Origin: Fragum whitleyi | Taxonomy: Eukaryota > Mollusca > Bivalvia > Cardiida > Cardiidae | Assembly (NCBI GenBank): GCA_948146395.1 | Contig: OX411555.1 | Location: 40,947,225-41,011,224, forward strand | Direction of reading: 5' to 3' | Length of the DNA: 64,000 nucleotides | Shown here: piece after piece, positions 30,801 to 40,680 of the stretch | Position numbering within the stretch: the first letter of the stretch is position 1 | Layout of the letters: the number at the start of each line of letters is the position of its first letter | Position numbers and translations under genes: made by a program | The notes under the pieces: generated by a model | Databases searched by the model: none | What the model was told of the DNA's origin: nothing | Seen by the model: the letters and a program-made list of their open reading frames with translations, nothing else

Positions 30801-32448
30801 GATAGCATTGAAAGCATTGAGTAAAAAGGAAAAACTACTTGGCTTGCAAGCAATTTTTCCTTTTCTCTTACTGGTATATTTTCTATTTAGTTCTTGTATT
30901 GATTCTTAAAGATAATTTGATCTGAAACTTGCCATCTCTTTTAAAATGTATTAGTCTGGAATTCTCTTCTTCTCTTTTTAACTCAATATCTCCCTCTCCT
31001 TGGACAAGTTCCCAAGGAAGTTTTACTTGTCTGAAGCCATAAAAGCCTGTGTCCGACAAGTGGGGCATGGGTATTCCACAACCAAACTCACTTCATAATT
31101 TTTCTTTTCCAGAATTGTACAGATAATGTTTGTCATGACAGCAGTGTGCTGCTATTTATTGTAAGTATAGTCAAAAATTCTTGCACAATCACTTCTTTTA
31201 AATAACTACCATAAAAAGTCCCTTCATTGTAAGCAAAATCTCTGAAAAAGCGGACATTCTTAAGCGAAATCATGTTTATCAATGAATCTTATATTGTAGA
31301 TCCAAATTCATCTTTGTTAGCTAAGGGTGATGCCCACTATGTGTTCTATTCGTTGTGAATAAGACATGTGGTGGACATTATCCTTAGTTAAACAAGATTG
31401 AACTCAATAGAATTGTCTCTTTGAGATGATTCCAAAGGGTTTAAACGTCAAAGGATATAGTAAAAACAATGTAACAATCTATTATATGCTATCAGAATGA
31501 CCTATCTTATTCATCTTGAAATAATGTACTAAGCAACCATTCCCTCTTATTGGTTTGTTTGTTTGTTTGAATGGGTGTTACGCTGCTTTTAACAATTTCA
31601 CAGTTATATCGCGGCGGCCGGAGCACCTAACAATAGATTCCTGTATTTCTTTCACCTGTACTACCATTACACCCTTTCCTAGCCTCCGACTGCTATCTCA
31701 CATAGGTTTACGATTATCTACCCATTGGTGAGAGACAAATGTCGGAAAGGATATTTGCCGCCACCGGGGATTGAACCCACGACTTCCAGATTGGAAGTCT
31801 TATGCCAAACCAACTGCGCTATGGTGGTGGCCTCCCTCTTATTGGTGTTCACCTTACTGGTTGCTTAACATATGTTTTACTGTATCAAGTTATTATGGAG
31901 CAAATGCTCATTTTCCTACCTAGTTTTCTTTAGCCATTTTTCTTCAAGTTGAGATGAACAGTTAATGTTGCAAAGCAAGGTTCTTTGATAATTAATTTTT
32001 TGGTACTTAATTGAAAGAAAAAAATATTAGAAAAAGTGCAATACACGAAAATCGTAATTCTTACTTTCTTTATTTTGTATTTTTACAAATAAATTTGTCC
32101 AGAGCATTTCTCTGATATAAAAAAAGCTCTCAGTATGAAACTAAGTCTTTAGAGGAGTGAAATGCATAAGAGGAAAAGCTTTTCTTGGTTGATTTTGTTT
32201 TTGCAATGTATTTGCCTTTGATATTTTTAAACTTTTAAGTTTTTACTCAGACAAAATTATTTTAGTATTACACTATGTAACAGTAAATGTACCTAGAACT
32301 TTATCATGATTCCGCCACCATTGTTTATTTCAGTTGGCTGTGTGCATTCCTATTTCAATTAAATCCACTAATCGGTCCACAACTAGATACATCTTTAATA
32401 CGAGTTATGCAGTATGAATGGATGGGGCTGGAGACAGAACATCAACAT
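24745..32448 (+). CDS. ATP6V0E: V-ATPase subunit e (ATP6V0E), three exons; last exon unresolved
   Basis: Small hydrophobic subunit of the V0 proton channel of the vacuolar H+-ATPase. Exons 24745-24854, 31113-31160, 32334-32448 sum to 273 nt (91 codons) with matching phases. Seen: first membrane segment AFWAFIGVICPILVQFF, the family signature KSPNKG (usually KGPNRG), second membrane segment MFVMTAVCCYLFWLCAFLFQ, then LNPLIGPQL, matching the family's [20 protein letters not shown]. The animal protein is usually about 81 residues. Here the frame is still open at CAT/gtgagt, so a short C-terminal exon must lie downstream of 32448, or the message reads through to the TGA at 32488-32490. I could not choose the last exon. 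Confidence 0.88.
24855..26843. other. ATP6V0E: ATP6V0E intron 1, first part
   Basis: Holds a near-perfect 48-bp direct duplication around 25457-25550 (gaacaccactcggccaatct twice) and the perfect 36-bp-arm palindrome at 25889-25964. Otherwise no recognised features. Confidence 0.5.
25889..25964. repeat. Perfect inverted repeat, 36-bp arms, 4-nt loop
   Basis: Arm 25889-25924 begins aaataacggctg and ends gagaatga. The loop is atcg. Arm 25929-25964 is the exact reverse complement by eye. Not matched to the other palindromic families in the window. Confidence 0.85.
26845..27165. mobile_element. 'TTTGACCC' MITE, hAT-like ends
   Basis: Starts cagggctcgtgtttgaccc and ends aacacacaccctg. The flanks AGCACT / AGTACT are a possible decayed duplication. 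gggtcaaaa/ttttgaccc words run throughout. Related fragments at 21140, 22780, 35580, 45690, 57050 and 59630-59920. Confidence 0.5.
27230..27956. repeat. Decayed tandem repeat (~150 bp period)
   Basis: The phrase caggaatgat(c/g)cttaggacatg...tctttcagatttctt recurs around 27431, 27610, 27765 and 27925. This is a degenerate tandem core of the same general type as the neighbouring elements. The 87- and 79-codon frames here follow the repeat and are not genes. Confidence 0.55.
27957..28560. mobile_element. Tandem-core element opening with AGCTCACCTGAGC hairpin
   Basis: Opens ttagctcacctgagcacaag / ggtgctcaaggggagcta. The three or four ~152-bp cores contain tcctgaaccactgggccaat and accagaatgttccttggntgac. 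This core is the reverse complement of the core in the 19356-20985 element, although the terminal hairpin is of the other type. Confidence 0.65.
28733..29935. mobile_element. Tandem-core element opening with AGCTCCACTGGC hairpin
   Basis: Opens ttttagctccactggctgaa, pairing with agccactggggct, followed by cgtccgtccgtccgtgcgtcc (28787-28830). Then about six units of ~160 bp carry tgatccttgggtgac, aaaaatnattntgatc and ttggcggaggtcatttctct. Closes at gtggagcgactcaag (29899-29915). Inside ATP6V0E intron 1. Confidence 0.7.
30395..30485. repeat. Imperfect hairpin
   Basis: aaatatctaacaaggttggg...agaattgat at the left pairs with attatcaattctcacaactgagttagatattt at the right; arms of about 35 bp with a few mismatches. 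Possibly a small MITE. Confidence 0.55.
30620..31085. mobile_element. 'ACTTGTCC' MITE copy, decayed
   Basis: tgggtgtggaaatacaaaatttcc and acttgtcctcgtacaagttg at the left; ccttggacaagttcccaag, agcctgtgtccgacaagtgggg and catgggtattccacaacc at the right. Ends 28 bp before ATP6V0E exon 2. Confidence 0.55.
31113..31160 (+). CDS. ATP6V0E: ATP6V0E exon 2
   Basis: Acceptor tttccag/AATTG, donor TTATT/gtaag. 48 nt encode IVQIMFVMTAVCCYL plus two bases of Phe; start of the second membrane span. Confidence 0.9.
31190..31885. mobile_element. TTAAGCGACC-type MITE remnant split by a SINE
   Basis: Left part has gtaagcaaaatctctg, aagcggacattcttaagcg and a GACGATT-type palindrome (31396-31450). The right part ends gttgcttaacatatgttttactgta. 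The SINE at 31555-31832 interrupts it. Confidence 0.5.
31555..31832 (-). mobile_element. Full-length tRNA-derived SINE with 14-bp target-site duplication
   Basis: Flanked by TCCCTCTTATTGGT at 31541-31554 and 31833-31846. On the minus strand it starts with a tRNA-like head (GGCCACCACCATAGCGCAGT; box A TAGCGCAGTTGG; box B GGGTTCAATCC). The family body follows (ttgtctctcaccaatgggt...ggtgctccggccgccgcgata) and a short (caaa)n tail. It is an intact retroposon insertion. Confidence 0.9.
32334..32448 (+). CDS. ATP6V0E: ATP6V0E exon 3
   Basis: Acceptor atttcag/TTGGC, probable donor CAT/gtgagt. 115 nt encode (F)WLCAFLFQLNPLIGPQL, then a charged tail DTSLIRVMQYEWMGLETEH. A MITE is inserted only 16 bp after the donor. 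Confidence 0.85.
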
Positions 32449-32464
32449 GTGAGTATACTGGTGT

Positions 32465-32820
32465 CAGGGATGTGGATTTCCTTTGCTTGACTTGTCTGAC
32501 ACAGGCTTTTCTACTTGTTGGCAAGTACATTTTTCTAGGGCACTTGTCAGTGAACAAGTAAATACCATAGGAAATCTTGCCACAATACTAAAAAGATCTA
32601 GGAGAAAAGTCATCCTTTTCTTTGTATGAAAGGGGAGAAAACATTGTTTTAAATGAAGAAAATGCTGGGTTACAGCATTTTCTTCATTAAAAACAATATT
32701 TTGTCAATATTTATCTACCTACTTTTTTGTGGCCAGGTTTATTTTGATCCTGGACGAGTAAGAAATGAGCTTTTACTTGTCCAGGGACAAGTGGAAAAAC
32801 TCTGTATTTCCACACCCCGG
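32465..32820. mobile_element. 'ACTTGTCC' hAT-like MITE, copy 1 of an adjacent pair
   Basis: Starts CAGGGATGTGGATTTCC and ends TTTCCACACCCCG. The 10-mer atactggtgt precedes it (32455-32464) and follows it (32821-32830). Internal gacaagt/acttgtc words and the hairpin cattgttttaaatgaagaaa / tttcttcattaaaaacaat (32642-32698). Confidence 0.72.
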
Positions 32821-32830
32821 ATACTGGTGT

Positions 32831-33120
32831 CAGGGGTATGGATTTCCTTTGTTTGACTTTTCTACTTGCAGACAGATACATTTATCTAGGTCACTTGTAA
32901 GTGGACAAGATGATACTAGGACAAATTTTTGAATGGTACTAAATAGATATGAGATAGATTATCCTAATGTTTATTTAAAATGGTAGAAAACATTGTTTTT
33001 AATTAAGAAAATGCTTTTCTCAAAATTTATTTTTTTCATTGGTTTGTGGACAAGCTCTGTTTGATCCTGAACAAGAAGAAAATTGTCTTTTTTCCAGGGA
33101 CTAGTTGAGAAAATCTGCAT
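32831..33120. mobile_element. 'ACTTGTCC' MITE, copy 2 of the pair
   Basis: Begins caggggtatggatttccttt directly after the duplicated atactggtgt. It continues with ttttctacttgcagacag and cacttgtaagtggacaag, ending near gagaaaatctgcatttcc. Right end decayed. Confidence 0.6.
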
Positions 33121-34220
33121 TTCCTTCTGCAAAAGTGAAATTTGTTTGTAAATGACAATATGATACTATTTTAGCCCTGCTGAAAAGCCTTGTCTAATCG
33201 TTTTGTTGTTTGCAAAATGAAATCTCAATCAATGTTACTTGATAAGCTAACAATTATTCTATTTCTTTTTTGCAAAAATGAGACAAAATGTGAAAATTTT
33301 AGTACAAATCTCTTTAAGCGCATCATTTTGCTCATGGTTGCTATGCAGTATTCATGATGATGTCATTTTCTTGGCTCTGTTTATATAACATCAGATAGGG
33401 TGAAATGAACGAAAGCAGGCCAGGGTAAAAGTTTTGATGATTTCACTGGGAAGGCGATGATTTTATTAAATGATAACCTACCAATATTTCTCGACAATCC
33501 ACCAAAAAGCATTATTTTATCTTTCAGACTGGTTAACAAGGAAACCACCATCTTCGTTGTAAATAGTGTACAGACAAACAAGGAGTATTTAATCTAGACT
33601 GGATCATTCAAAGCCATAAACTTTGAGTCATTGTCAGATAACAGAATTCAGACTGTATCAATGTTGAAAGCTGTTGGATGGATGTGATAGTTTGTTGTTT
33701 GTGATGAAAGATAAGATAATAAATCCTTGTAGAAAATAAATAAATAAAAAATAAAACTAAAAAAAGATAAAGAAAAGAGCTATTTCTCCTTATTTTGCAA
33801 TATTTGAACCATATCACGTTTATTGAGTCTAGATTTATTTGAAAACTAAAAGAGGATAAAAAGAAATTAAACAGTATGAAGAATAACCTATCACTGCATT
33901 ATTAGCAAAAAACTTTTAATGCATGTTGATTATTCAAAATTCTAGTAAGATTATTGTGTGTTGCTGAAATTGTAAAAGGGACCAACACATCAAATGAATG
34001 TTTCGATATGATGATACATGAATTGAATATTTTGTCAGTTCAAAGTGCACTAGTTGTTTTAAAGTTGATGAAAATGATAATTGAATTTCCAATAATTTTA
34101 CATGTGTGCCTGACTTTTTCCTATGTCTTCTGTTTTAAAATGAGGTCTGAACCTCTCTTCAGGTAGCCAGCAAATATTCTAACCAAAGTGATTGTGTGTG
34201 TTTATGCTTGTGCCTGGTGC
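33121..34220. other. No gene recognised
   Basis: AT-rich. A candidate acceptor ctcttcag/GTAGCC at about 34161 could start a last ATP6V0E exon, but nothing conserved supports it. No clear repeats. Confidence 0.35.
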
Positions 34221-34221
34221 C

Positions 34222-34512
34222 ATAGGCGTAATTAGGATTTTGAAATTTATACACACTCAGAAGGTGACTACCAAATAATATACTGGATACAGCCCTTAAA
34301 TTTGTTTATGGATTGTGACAAATAATAAATGCTCTCCTCCCACGCACCTTTTTATGATTTGAGCGTTGTTGAATAATCAAAACATCATAACTACAGCTTT
34401 AACAAGCTGTTGTTACAATGTTTTGATCTTTTATCAACAACATTTAGAAGGAGGATTTATTTGTTTTACACACTTGTGTTATATGTGTAATGAAAGTTAC
34501 GCTCTTGCCTGG
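34222..34512. mobile_element. 'ATAGGCGTAATTA' MITE, copy 1
   Basis: Starts cataggcgtaattaggattt and ends gttacgctcttgcctggcgc. Central hairpin catcataactacagcttta...aacaagctgttgttacaatg. Sister copies at 36116 and 47518. Confidence 0.65.
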
Positions 34513-34989
34513 CGCACATATAAATTGTTGGACATGTCAAGCATGTATGATTCACCAGCCCTTTTAACATGGATGCTTCAAAAATGAACATACATTAAGT
34601 TAGAATGACTCAAATACTTCAGAAATTCAAATCATTAAAATCCAAGTTTTGATCCCCGTCACTAAGCACTTGGAATTTTCTGTGCCTCTGAAATAGTCCC
34701 TTGTGCATAAATATCTTTCATTGAGGAAAGTATATTTTAAGTTAAACATTGATTAAATTTTGAAATAGAATAAATTGCATACTTCACACATTGTTTTTGT
34801 TATCATTTATCATTACCTGAAAATGCAACAAGATTCTTGGTTATGCTGATTGGCGTCTTTAATTGTCTCCTCCATTTCTTTATAAGAGACACATATTTCA
34901 TATGAATCTATAAAGATATGAAAGAAATAAGTTATTCTACTACATCTTTAATTTGCGGCAGTATAAAGTAGGAAAAGGGAAAATTTTAA

Positions 34990-35580
34990 GTGTCAAAATT
35001 TTCTCTCTGGTCCCTAGACAAAAAGTAAAAATAAACAATTTTTGCTAGGGTGTTTTCAAAGAAAACCCAAGCTATTATGATCACCTTGGCTTTGTTCGCG
35101 TTGTAAGTGGCGTTGGCGATACAAACATTAACCTTGGTCATAACTTTTGAGTGGTAAGTCATGGCGCCTTCATATTTCACATAATCATTACTTGTGACAA
35201 GACCTTTCTGTAGGCACCAAGTTCAAAGTCATCAGTCAAGGTCATTTTTCAAGGTCAAATTTCCTTTAAAAAATCAACCTTGGTCATAACTTTTGAATGG
35301 TAAGTCATAGAGCCTTCATATTTCAAATAAGCATTTATGGTGACAAGACCTTTCTGTAGTTACCAAGTTCAAGGTCATCAGTCAAGGTAAAGTTCATTTT
35401 TAAAGGTCAATTTTCTTTGAAAAATTTAACCTTGGTCATAATTTTTGAATGGTGGGTCATAGAGCCTTCATATTTCACATGATCATTGCTTGGAACAAGA
35501 CCTTTCTCTAGGTACCAAGTTCATAACTTTGCATTTTCCTAAGAAATTTTAAACAGCCCAGGGTTGGCGGTGCTCTTGTC
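34990..35580. repeat. Tandem core, three copies of ~150 bp
   Basis: accttggtcataacttttgaa, then tggtaagtcat, gccttcatatttcac and acaagacctttctgtaggtacc, recurs at about 35130, 35278 and 35429. It is a tandem-core element whose terminal palindrome I cannot place. Confidence 0.6.
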
Positions 35581-35689
35581 AAAAATCTGAGGGTCAAAAC
35601 CTTGTTTAGGGGTTAAGCATGAACCCTGATTCAAGCTATGGTCACAGTGTAGCTAGTAACCTGTCAGGCGCAATCATTAGGTCCAGGGT

Positions 35690-36092
35690 TTGACCCTTGT
35701 TGCAGAGTGTATCATTACAGAGATTTGTATTCCAACAAAGGTTGAATAATCATAAAACTAGATGCTGAAGAGCTGGAGGCTTGGAATGAATGTAGTGGTC
35801 AGTAATGGTGTGAGATTTACCAGAAATGTATGGTTAGTTGCTCCTAGTCTGGCTCATTGGCGGAGTGGTTAACATGCTTTACTCTTAATCTTATTTGAGC
35901 CCCACCAGAGGCGGGAAGTGTATTTGGGCAGGATGCTTTACAGACATGGCCCCAGTCCACTTAGCTGTTTTAGGGGGTTGGTTAGAAACCATTGCCTCTC
36001 TCTTTTTGTGCAGGATAAAATCTGGAACGAGTTGGGACCACGATGGAAATAATCATTCGACCCTTTATTGAGTTATCCTAGAGTAAAAAAAA
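35690..36092 (+). mobile_element. Two decayed SINE-like sequences
   Basis: 35700-35850 resembles the body of the 61474 SINE (gagctggaggcttggaatga, gtgagatttaccagaaatgta, ggttagttgctcc). 35852-36092 is a different tRNA-like head (gctcattggcggagtggtta) with a body ending in an A-run. Confidence 0.45.
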
Positions 36093-36115
36093 AACCCACA
36101 ATTTGACTAACATAC

Positions 36116-36398
36116 CATAGGCACAACTAGGATTTTAAAATTTATATGCACTCAGAATGAGACCAACATAGATTATATAGGATAAAGGCAACATGTGGAC
36201 TGTGAAAAAGATGAATGTCCTCCGTCTGCTTTCATTTTCTCTGATTTGAGTGTTGATGAATAATCAAAACATCGTAACTACAGCTTGAATAAGCTGTAGT
36301 TTCGATGTGATGATCATTCATCAACAACATTTTTCAAAAGAAGATTTATTTCAATTTCTATTACGCATTTGTGTAATGTTAATTACGCCCTTGCATAC
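36116..36398. mobile_element. 'ATAGGCGTAATTA' MITE, copy 2
   Basis: ccataggcacaactaggatt ... aatgttaattacgcccttgc with the central hairpin taactacagcttgaataagc / tgtagtttcgatg. Confidence 0.62.
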
Positions 36399-36454
36399 TG
36401 TCTAGGGCACTGTTTAACCCAACAAGTGCATGTCGTATTGCGATGCAATACAGG

Positions 36455-37745
36455 AGTCCCCCACCGGATAACAAAAAATCCTCTCTTATAATATATCTCT
36501 TATCTTACTAGATCTATAACTGTAAAAGTTAAAAGTTGCTAGCACTTATAGTTAAGGAGAAATGATCCGGACAAGAATGTAAGGGTAAAAACAACAAAGG
36601 GCAATAACTCAAAAAGTGGACATGGCAGAGTAACAGTTCTTGTACATGACACTTGTCCTCGATAAGATCTATCAGTGTACAAAATTTGAAGTTGCTAGCA
36701 CTTATGGTTTAGGAGATATGAGCCGGAAAAAAATGTAAGGGTAAAAACAACAAAGGGCAATAACTAAAAGTGGGCCTGGCAGAATAACAGTTCTTGTACA
36801 TGACACTTGGCCTCAATCAGATCTATAAGTGTACAAAGTTTGAAGTTGCTAGCACTTATAGTTTAGGAGATATGATCCGGACAAGAATGTAAGGCTAAAA
36901 ACAACAAAGGGCAATAACTCAAAAAGTGGGTGTGGCTGACTTATGGATCTTAAACATGACACTTCGCCTCAATGAGATCTATAAGTGTACAAAGTTTGAA
37001 GTTGCTAGCACACATAGTTTAGGAGATATGATCCAGACAAGAATGTAAGGGTAAAAACAACAAAGGGCAATAACTCAAAAAGTGGATGTGGCAGAGTAAC
37101 GGTTCTTGAACATGACACTTCTCCTTAATGACATCTATAAGTGTACAAAGTTTGAAGTTGCTAGCACTTATAGTTTAGGAGATATGATCCGGACAAGAAT
37201 GAAAGGGTAAAAACAACAAAGGGCAATAACTCAAAAAATGGGCGTGGCAGAGTAACGGTTCTTGAACATGACACTTCTCCTCAATGAGATCTATAAGTGT
37301 ACAAAGTTTGAAGTTGCTAGCACTTATGGTTTAGGAGATATGATCCGGACAAAAATGTAAGGGTAAAAACAACAAAGGGCAATAACTCAAAAAGTGGGCG
37401 TGGCAGAGTAACGGTTCTTGAACATGACACTTCTCCTCAATGAGATCTATAAGTGTACAAAGTTTGAAGTTGCTAGCACTTATAGTTTAGGAGATATGAT
37501 CCGGACAAGAATGTAAGGGTAAAAACAACAAAGGGCAATAACTCAAAAAGTGGGCGTGGCAGAGTAACGGTTCTTGAACATGACACTCCTCCTCAATGAG
37601 ATCTATAAGTGTATCAAGTTTGAAGTTGCTAGCACATATGATTTAGAAGATATGGCCCGGACAAAAGCGTGACGGACAGACGGACGGACGGACAGACGGA
37701 ATCGAGCAAACCTATAGTCCCCCAACCGGTAACCGGTGGGGGACT
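36455..37745. mobile_element. Tandem-core element bounded by AGTCCCCCACCGG inverted ends
   Basis: Left end AGTCCCCCACCGG (36455-36467), right end CCGGTGGGGGACT (37733-37745). Core: seven copies of a 156-bp unit; the landmark acaacaaagg occurs at 36591, 36747, 36901, 37057, 37213, 37369 and 37525. Each unit includes gggcaataactcaaaaagtg, tgacacttctcctcaatgag and gaagttgctagcacttatag. A GACGGACGG microsatellite (37671-37700) lies between core and right end. Inner copies are more alike than outer ones. Confidence 0.82.
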
Positions 37746-38196
37746 AATAAACTAGTCATGAAGTAATTATGCCCTGGACAACTTTAATCATGAATATGAC
37801 TGTAGAGAGTTCAGAAAGCATATTTACTTAAAATGAAAAGAAATTGTGCTGGTCTATATGCAAATCCATAAATAGTTTGATTTATAGCTGTACTGGGGAT
37901 GTGTCTATTGTGCATCCCTCTGTGTGTAAACATTTTCTTTAAACATCTTCCCCTAATCAACTGGACAAATTCTAACCACACTTAATTTAAATGTTTAGTG
38001 ATCCTCTTCTTAAATTGTTTGGGCGTAGCAGCGCGGGGCTTTTTTCACTTAAAAAATCTCCCAAACCATTAGGCCGATTTAAAGGAAACTTGATGATGTT
38101 CCTTTGGGTGACCTTTTACCTAAATTGTAAGAAATTTTGATTGGCCCCCGAATATGGGCCATGTCTGGGCTGGGCTAATTATTTAATTTTATTTTT

Positions 38197-38865
38197 AGCT
38201 CACCTTTGCACATCATGCTCAATGGAGCTTTTGTGATCATTGAATGTCCGTCATCTGTCATGCATGGTCTGGCATCATCAATTGAAGTGATTACACTCTA
38301 GAGGCCACAAATATGGCCTAATCTTCATGAAACTTGGTGAGAATAATGGCCAGGTCACGAGGTTGAACCAAAATAAAAATGGGAAGGATCCATGCCAAAT
38401 CAAGGGAAAAGGGGTATTAAAGATAATTTTCTTGTAAAGAGGCCACAAATTTAGCCCAATCTTCATGAAACTTGGTCAGAATGTTTGCCACAAGGATGGA
38501 CCCTTTTGAAAATTGGAAGTATCCAAGCCATATTACTGGAAAAGGGGCTTTAATGACAATTTTCGTGTTCACACTCTGGAGGCCACATATATGGCCCAAT
38601 CTTCATGAAACTTGGTCAGAATGTTGGCAAGGTCAGGATGAACCCTATCAAAGATGGGAAAGATCCATGCCATATCACAGGAAAAGGAGTCTTAATAATA
38701 ATTTTCTTGTTTTAACTCTGGGGGGCCACAATTTTGGCCCAAACTTGCTTTTGTGTAGAAATCGTCTCCTTTATGACATCTGCCTATTTATTTGATGTGA
38801 TGTCCCAGGGTTCAAAGAGACTCAGGTGAGCGATCTAGGACTACCTTGGTCCTCTTGTTCTATGA
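38197..38865. mobile_element. Tandem-core element with AGCTCACC...GGTGAGC ends
   Basis: Opens ttagctcacctttgcacatc / atgctcaatggagct and closes caggtgagcgatctagga...ggtcctcttg. The core has four ~150-bp units with ggccacaaatatggcc, caatcttcatgaaacttggt and aaaggggcttta. Confidence 0.68.
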
Positions 38866-39143
38866 TTTGACCACTTGACCCTACTTTTGACCCGACTTGA
38901 CCCAATTTCAAACTTTACCTTGATTTGATGGAAACAAACATTCTGACCAAGTTTCAAGACAAGTTTCGAGTACATACTAGGTTTTTTCTAAGATTTGACC
39001 CCATTTTTTCCCCCAATTGACCAAATTTCGAAGCCGACAGAGATTTAAAGCACACAGAAATTCTGACAGAGTTTCAAAACATTTTGGCGAAAAAAGTGGC
39101 CTCTACATTGCACACAAGCTTTTCTCAGATTTAACCCCATTCT
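38866..39143. repeat. Partial tandem core in reverse orientation
   Basis: gacccaatttcaaact, gaaacaaacattctgaccaag and tttcaagac are the reverse complement of the 23320-24212 core. Probably an internal fragment without ends. Confidence 0.55.
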
Positions 39144-39860
39144 TAGCTCCACTGGCTGAGGGCCAGCGTTCTATTGTCATGGCGCTGTGTCGATCGTGCA
39201 TGTATCAGTTCGTCCATGAATGCATGCGTCCATGTGTAATACTTTTCTTTATACATCTTCTCCTCCCAATCCAAAGGGCGGATTTTAACAAAACTTGGTA
39301 GGAATGATCCTTGGGTGACCTTGACCCTCTTCTGCAATTGTAAAAAAAATTGATTGACCTCCAAATAGGGGCATGGTATTTTTTCATTTGCTTATCTTTC
39401 AAAACCTTCTCCTCCCAAACCATTTGACAGATTTCAATCAAACTTTGTATAGATGTTCCTTTGGTGACCCTTTAAATTTAATTGGCCCATTTAAATATGG
39501 GTGTGGCAGGGCTGGGATTTTTTCACATTAAAATCTTGGGATTTTTTCACATTAAAATCTTTAAAAAATCTTCTCCTTCCACACCAATGGGCTGATTTTA
39601 AAGAAACTTGTTAGGAGTGTTCCTTGGGTTACCCTCTCCTTAAATTGTTAAATAAATTTTGATTGACCCCCCAATATGGGTGTGGCATTTTTTCACTCTA
39701 AAATCTTTAAAATTCTTCTCCTCCCAAACCATTGGCCAATTTTAATGAAACTTGGCATGAATGTTCATTTGGTGACCCTTTACTTAAATTGTTAAAGAAA
39801 TTTTGATTGGCCCATAAATATGGGCGTGGCTTATTTTGAGCCGGAAATCTTTGAATGACC
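39144..39860. mobile_element. Tandem-core element with AGCTCCACTGGC hairpin
   Basis: ttagctccactggctgaggg / ccagcg, then decayed cgtcc-like microsatellite, then ~150-bp cores with cttctcctcccaaaccat, tgttccttgggtgacc and aatatgggcgtgg. The same core type occurs in the 27957 and (inverted) 19356 elements. Confidence 0.62.
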
Positions 39861-40531
39861 GATAGACTGTCAACAATAAAACATCTTTCAATGTGAGGGC
39901 ATATACAAAACTGTTCAGCATAGAATGAAAAATCAAACTTCTATCTTACAAAACCTTTAATCACAAGATCTTTCATACTTAAACACAAACATGTGATTAA
40001 AGCATACATCCATAACAACTTGTTATTTCAGGAATCATGTTTGACACTAACAGATGGTATTATTATAAACTTGAGATAAACAGGTGACTCTTTGATACTT
40101 TTTTATTATCTCAAAAGAAAAGACCCATATTGATGTTAAAGTGAAATGTTGTTTTATTGCCTATCTATATTTGAAATAATATTAACCATTTCTTGGTAAA
40201 AGCTGACAGATTCTCTAGCTCAGAAAGTTGCAGACGATTTTTTTCCAGTCTTATTCTGTGATCTTAAAGCTTAAAATCTCTAAATATTGTTGGTAAAGGT
40301 AGTGGAACCGTAATAGTTCCACAACATTTTGGAACACATGTTCTTTCACAATGTTAACCAAGGTTTCCTAATGAAAATCATTAGGAAATCTGTTTACACT
40401 GTCAAAGTTCATTACTTAAGAAATGTGGAGGTGTTTAATAGCTGAAATTTATAAAGAATTTCTATCGCTGAGGTATAATTTTTTCAACATTTCAATATGT
40501 TATAAATCTATAATAATGTCCACAAAACACA

Positions 40532-40680
40532 CTATTTCTGTAATGAAGCATAGTAAGCGTCTCTCTTGGCCTTTCTCTCCTCCGCACCCTTCTGTCTGCC
40601 TGCCATAATGGCGTCCTCGTCAGCCTGGTTGTATGGTTTATCTACACCGAATACTTCTTTGTATACGTCCAAGTTACTAT
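40532..40680 (-). CDS. ATP5ME: ATP5ME-like exon 4 (C-terminal extension and stop)
   Basis: Acceptor attgcag/ATAGT; 48 codons, then TAG at 40534-40532. Encodes SNLDVYKEVFGVDKPYNQAD, EDAIMAGRQKGAEERKAKRD, AYYASLQK. Hydrophilic and Lys/Arg/Glu-rich near the end. Confidence 0.85.

Noticed and set aside
34161..34230. Candidate terminal exon of ATP6V0E after ctcttcag
   Set aside because: The acceptor is plausible and a stop follows, but there is no conserved sequence to distinguish it from other acceptor-like sites in the region.
36591..37680. Regular direct repeats resembling a CRISPR array
   Set aside because: Unit is 156 bp with no short repeat/unique spacer alternation, and the whole sequence is repeated; it is a tandem array in a eukaryotic mobile element.
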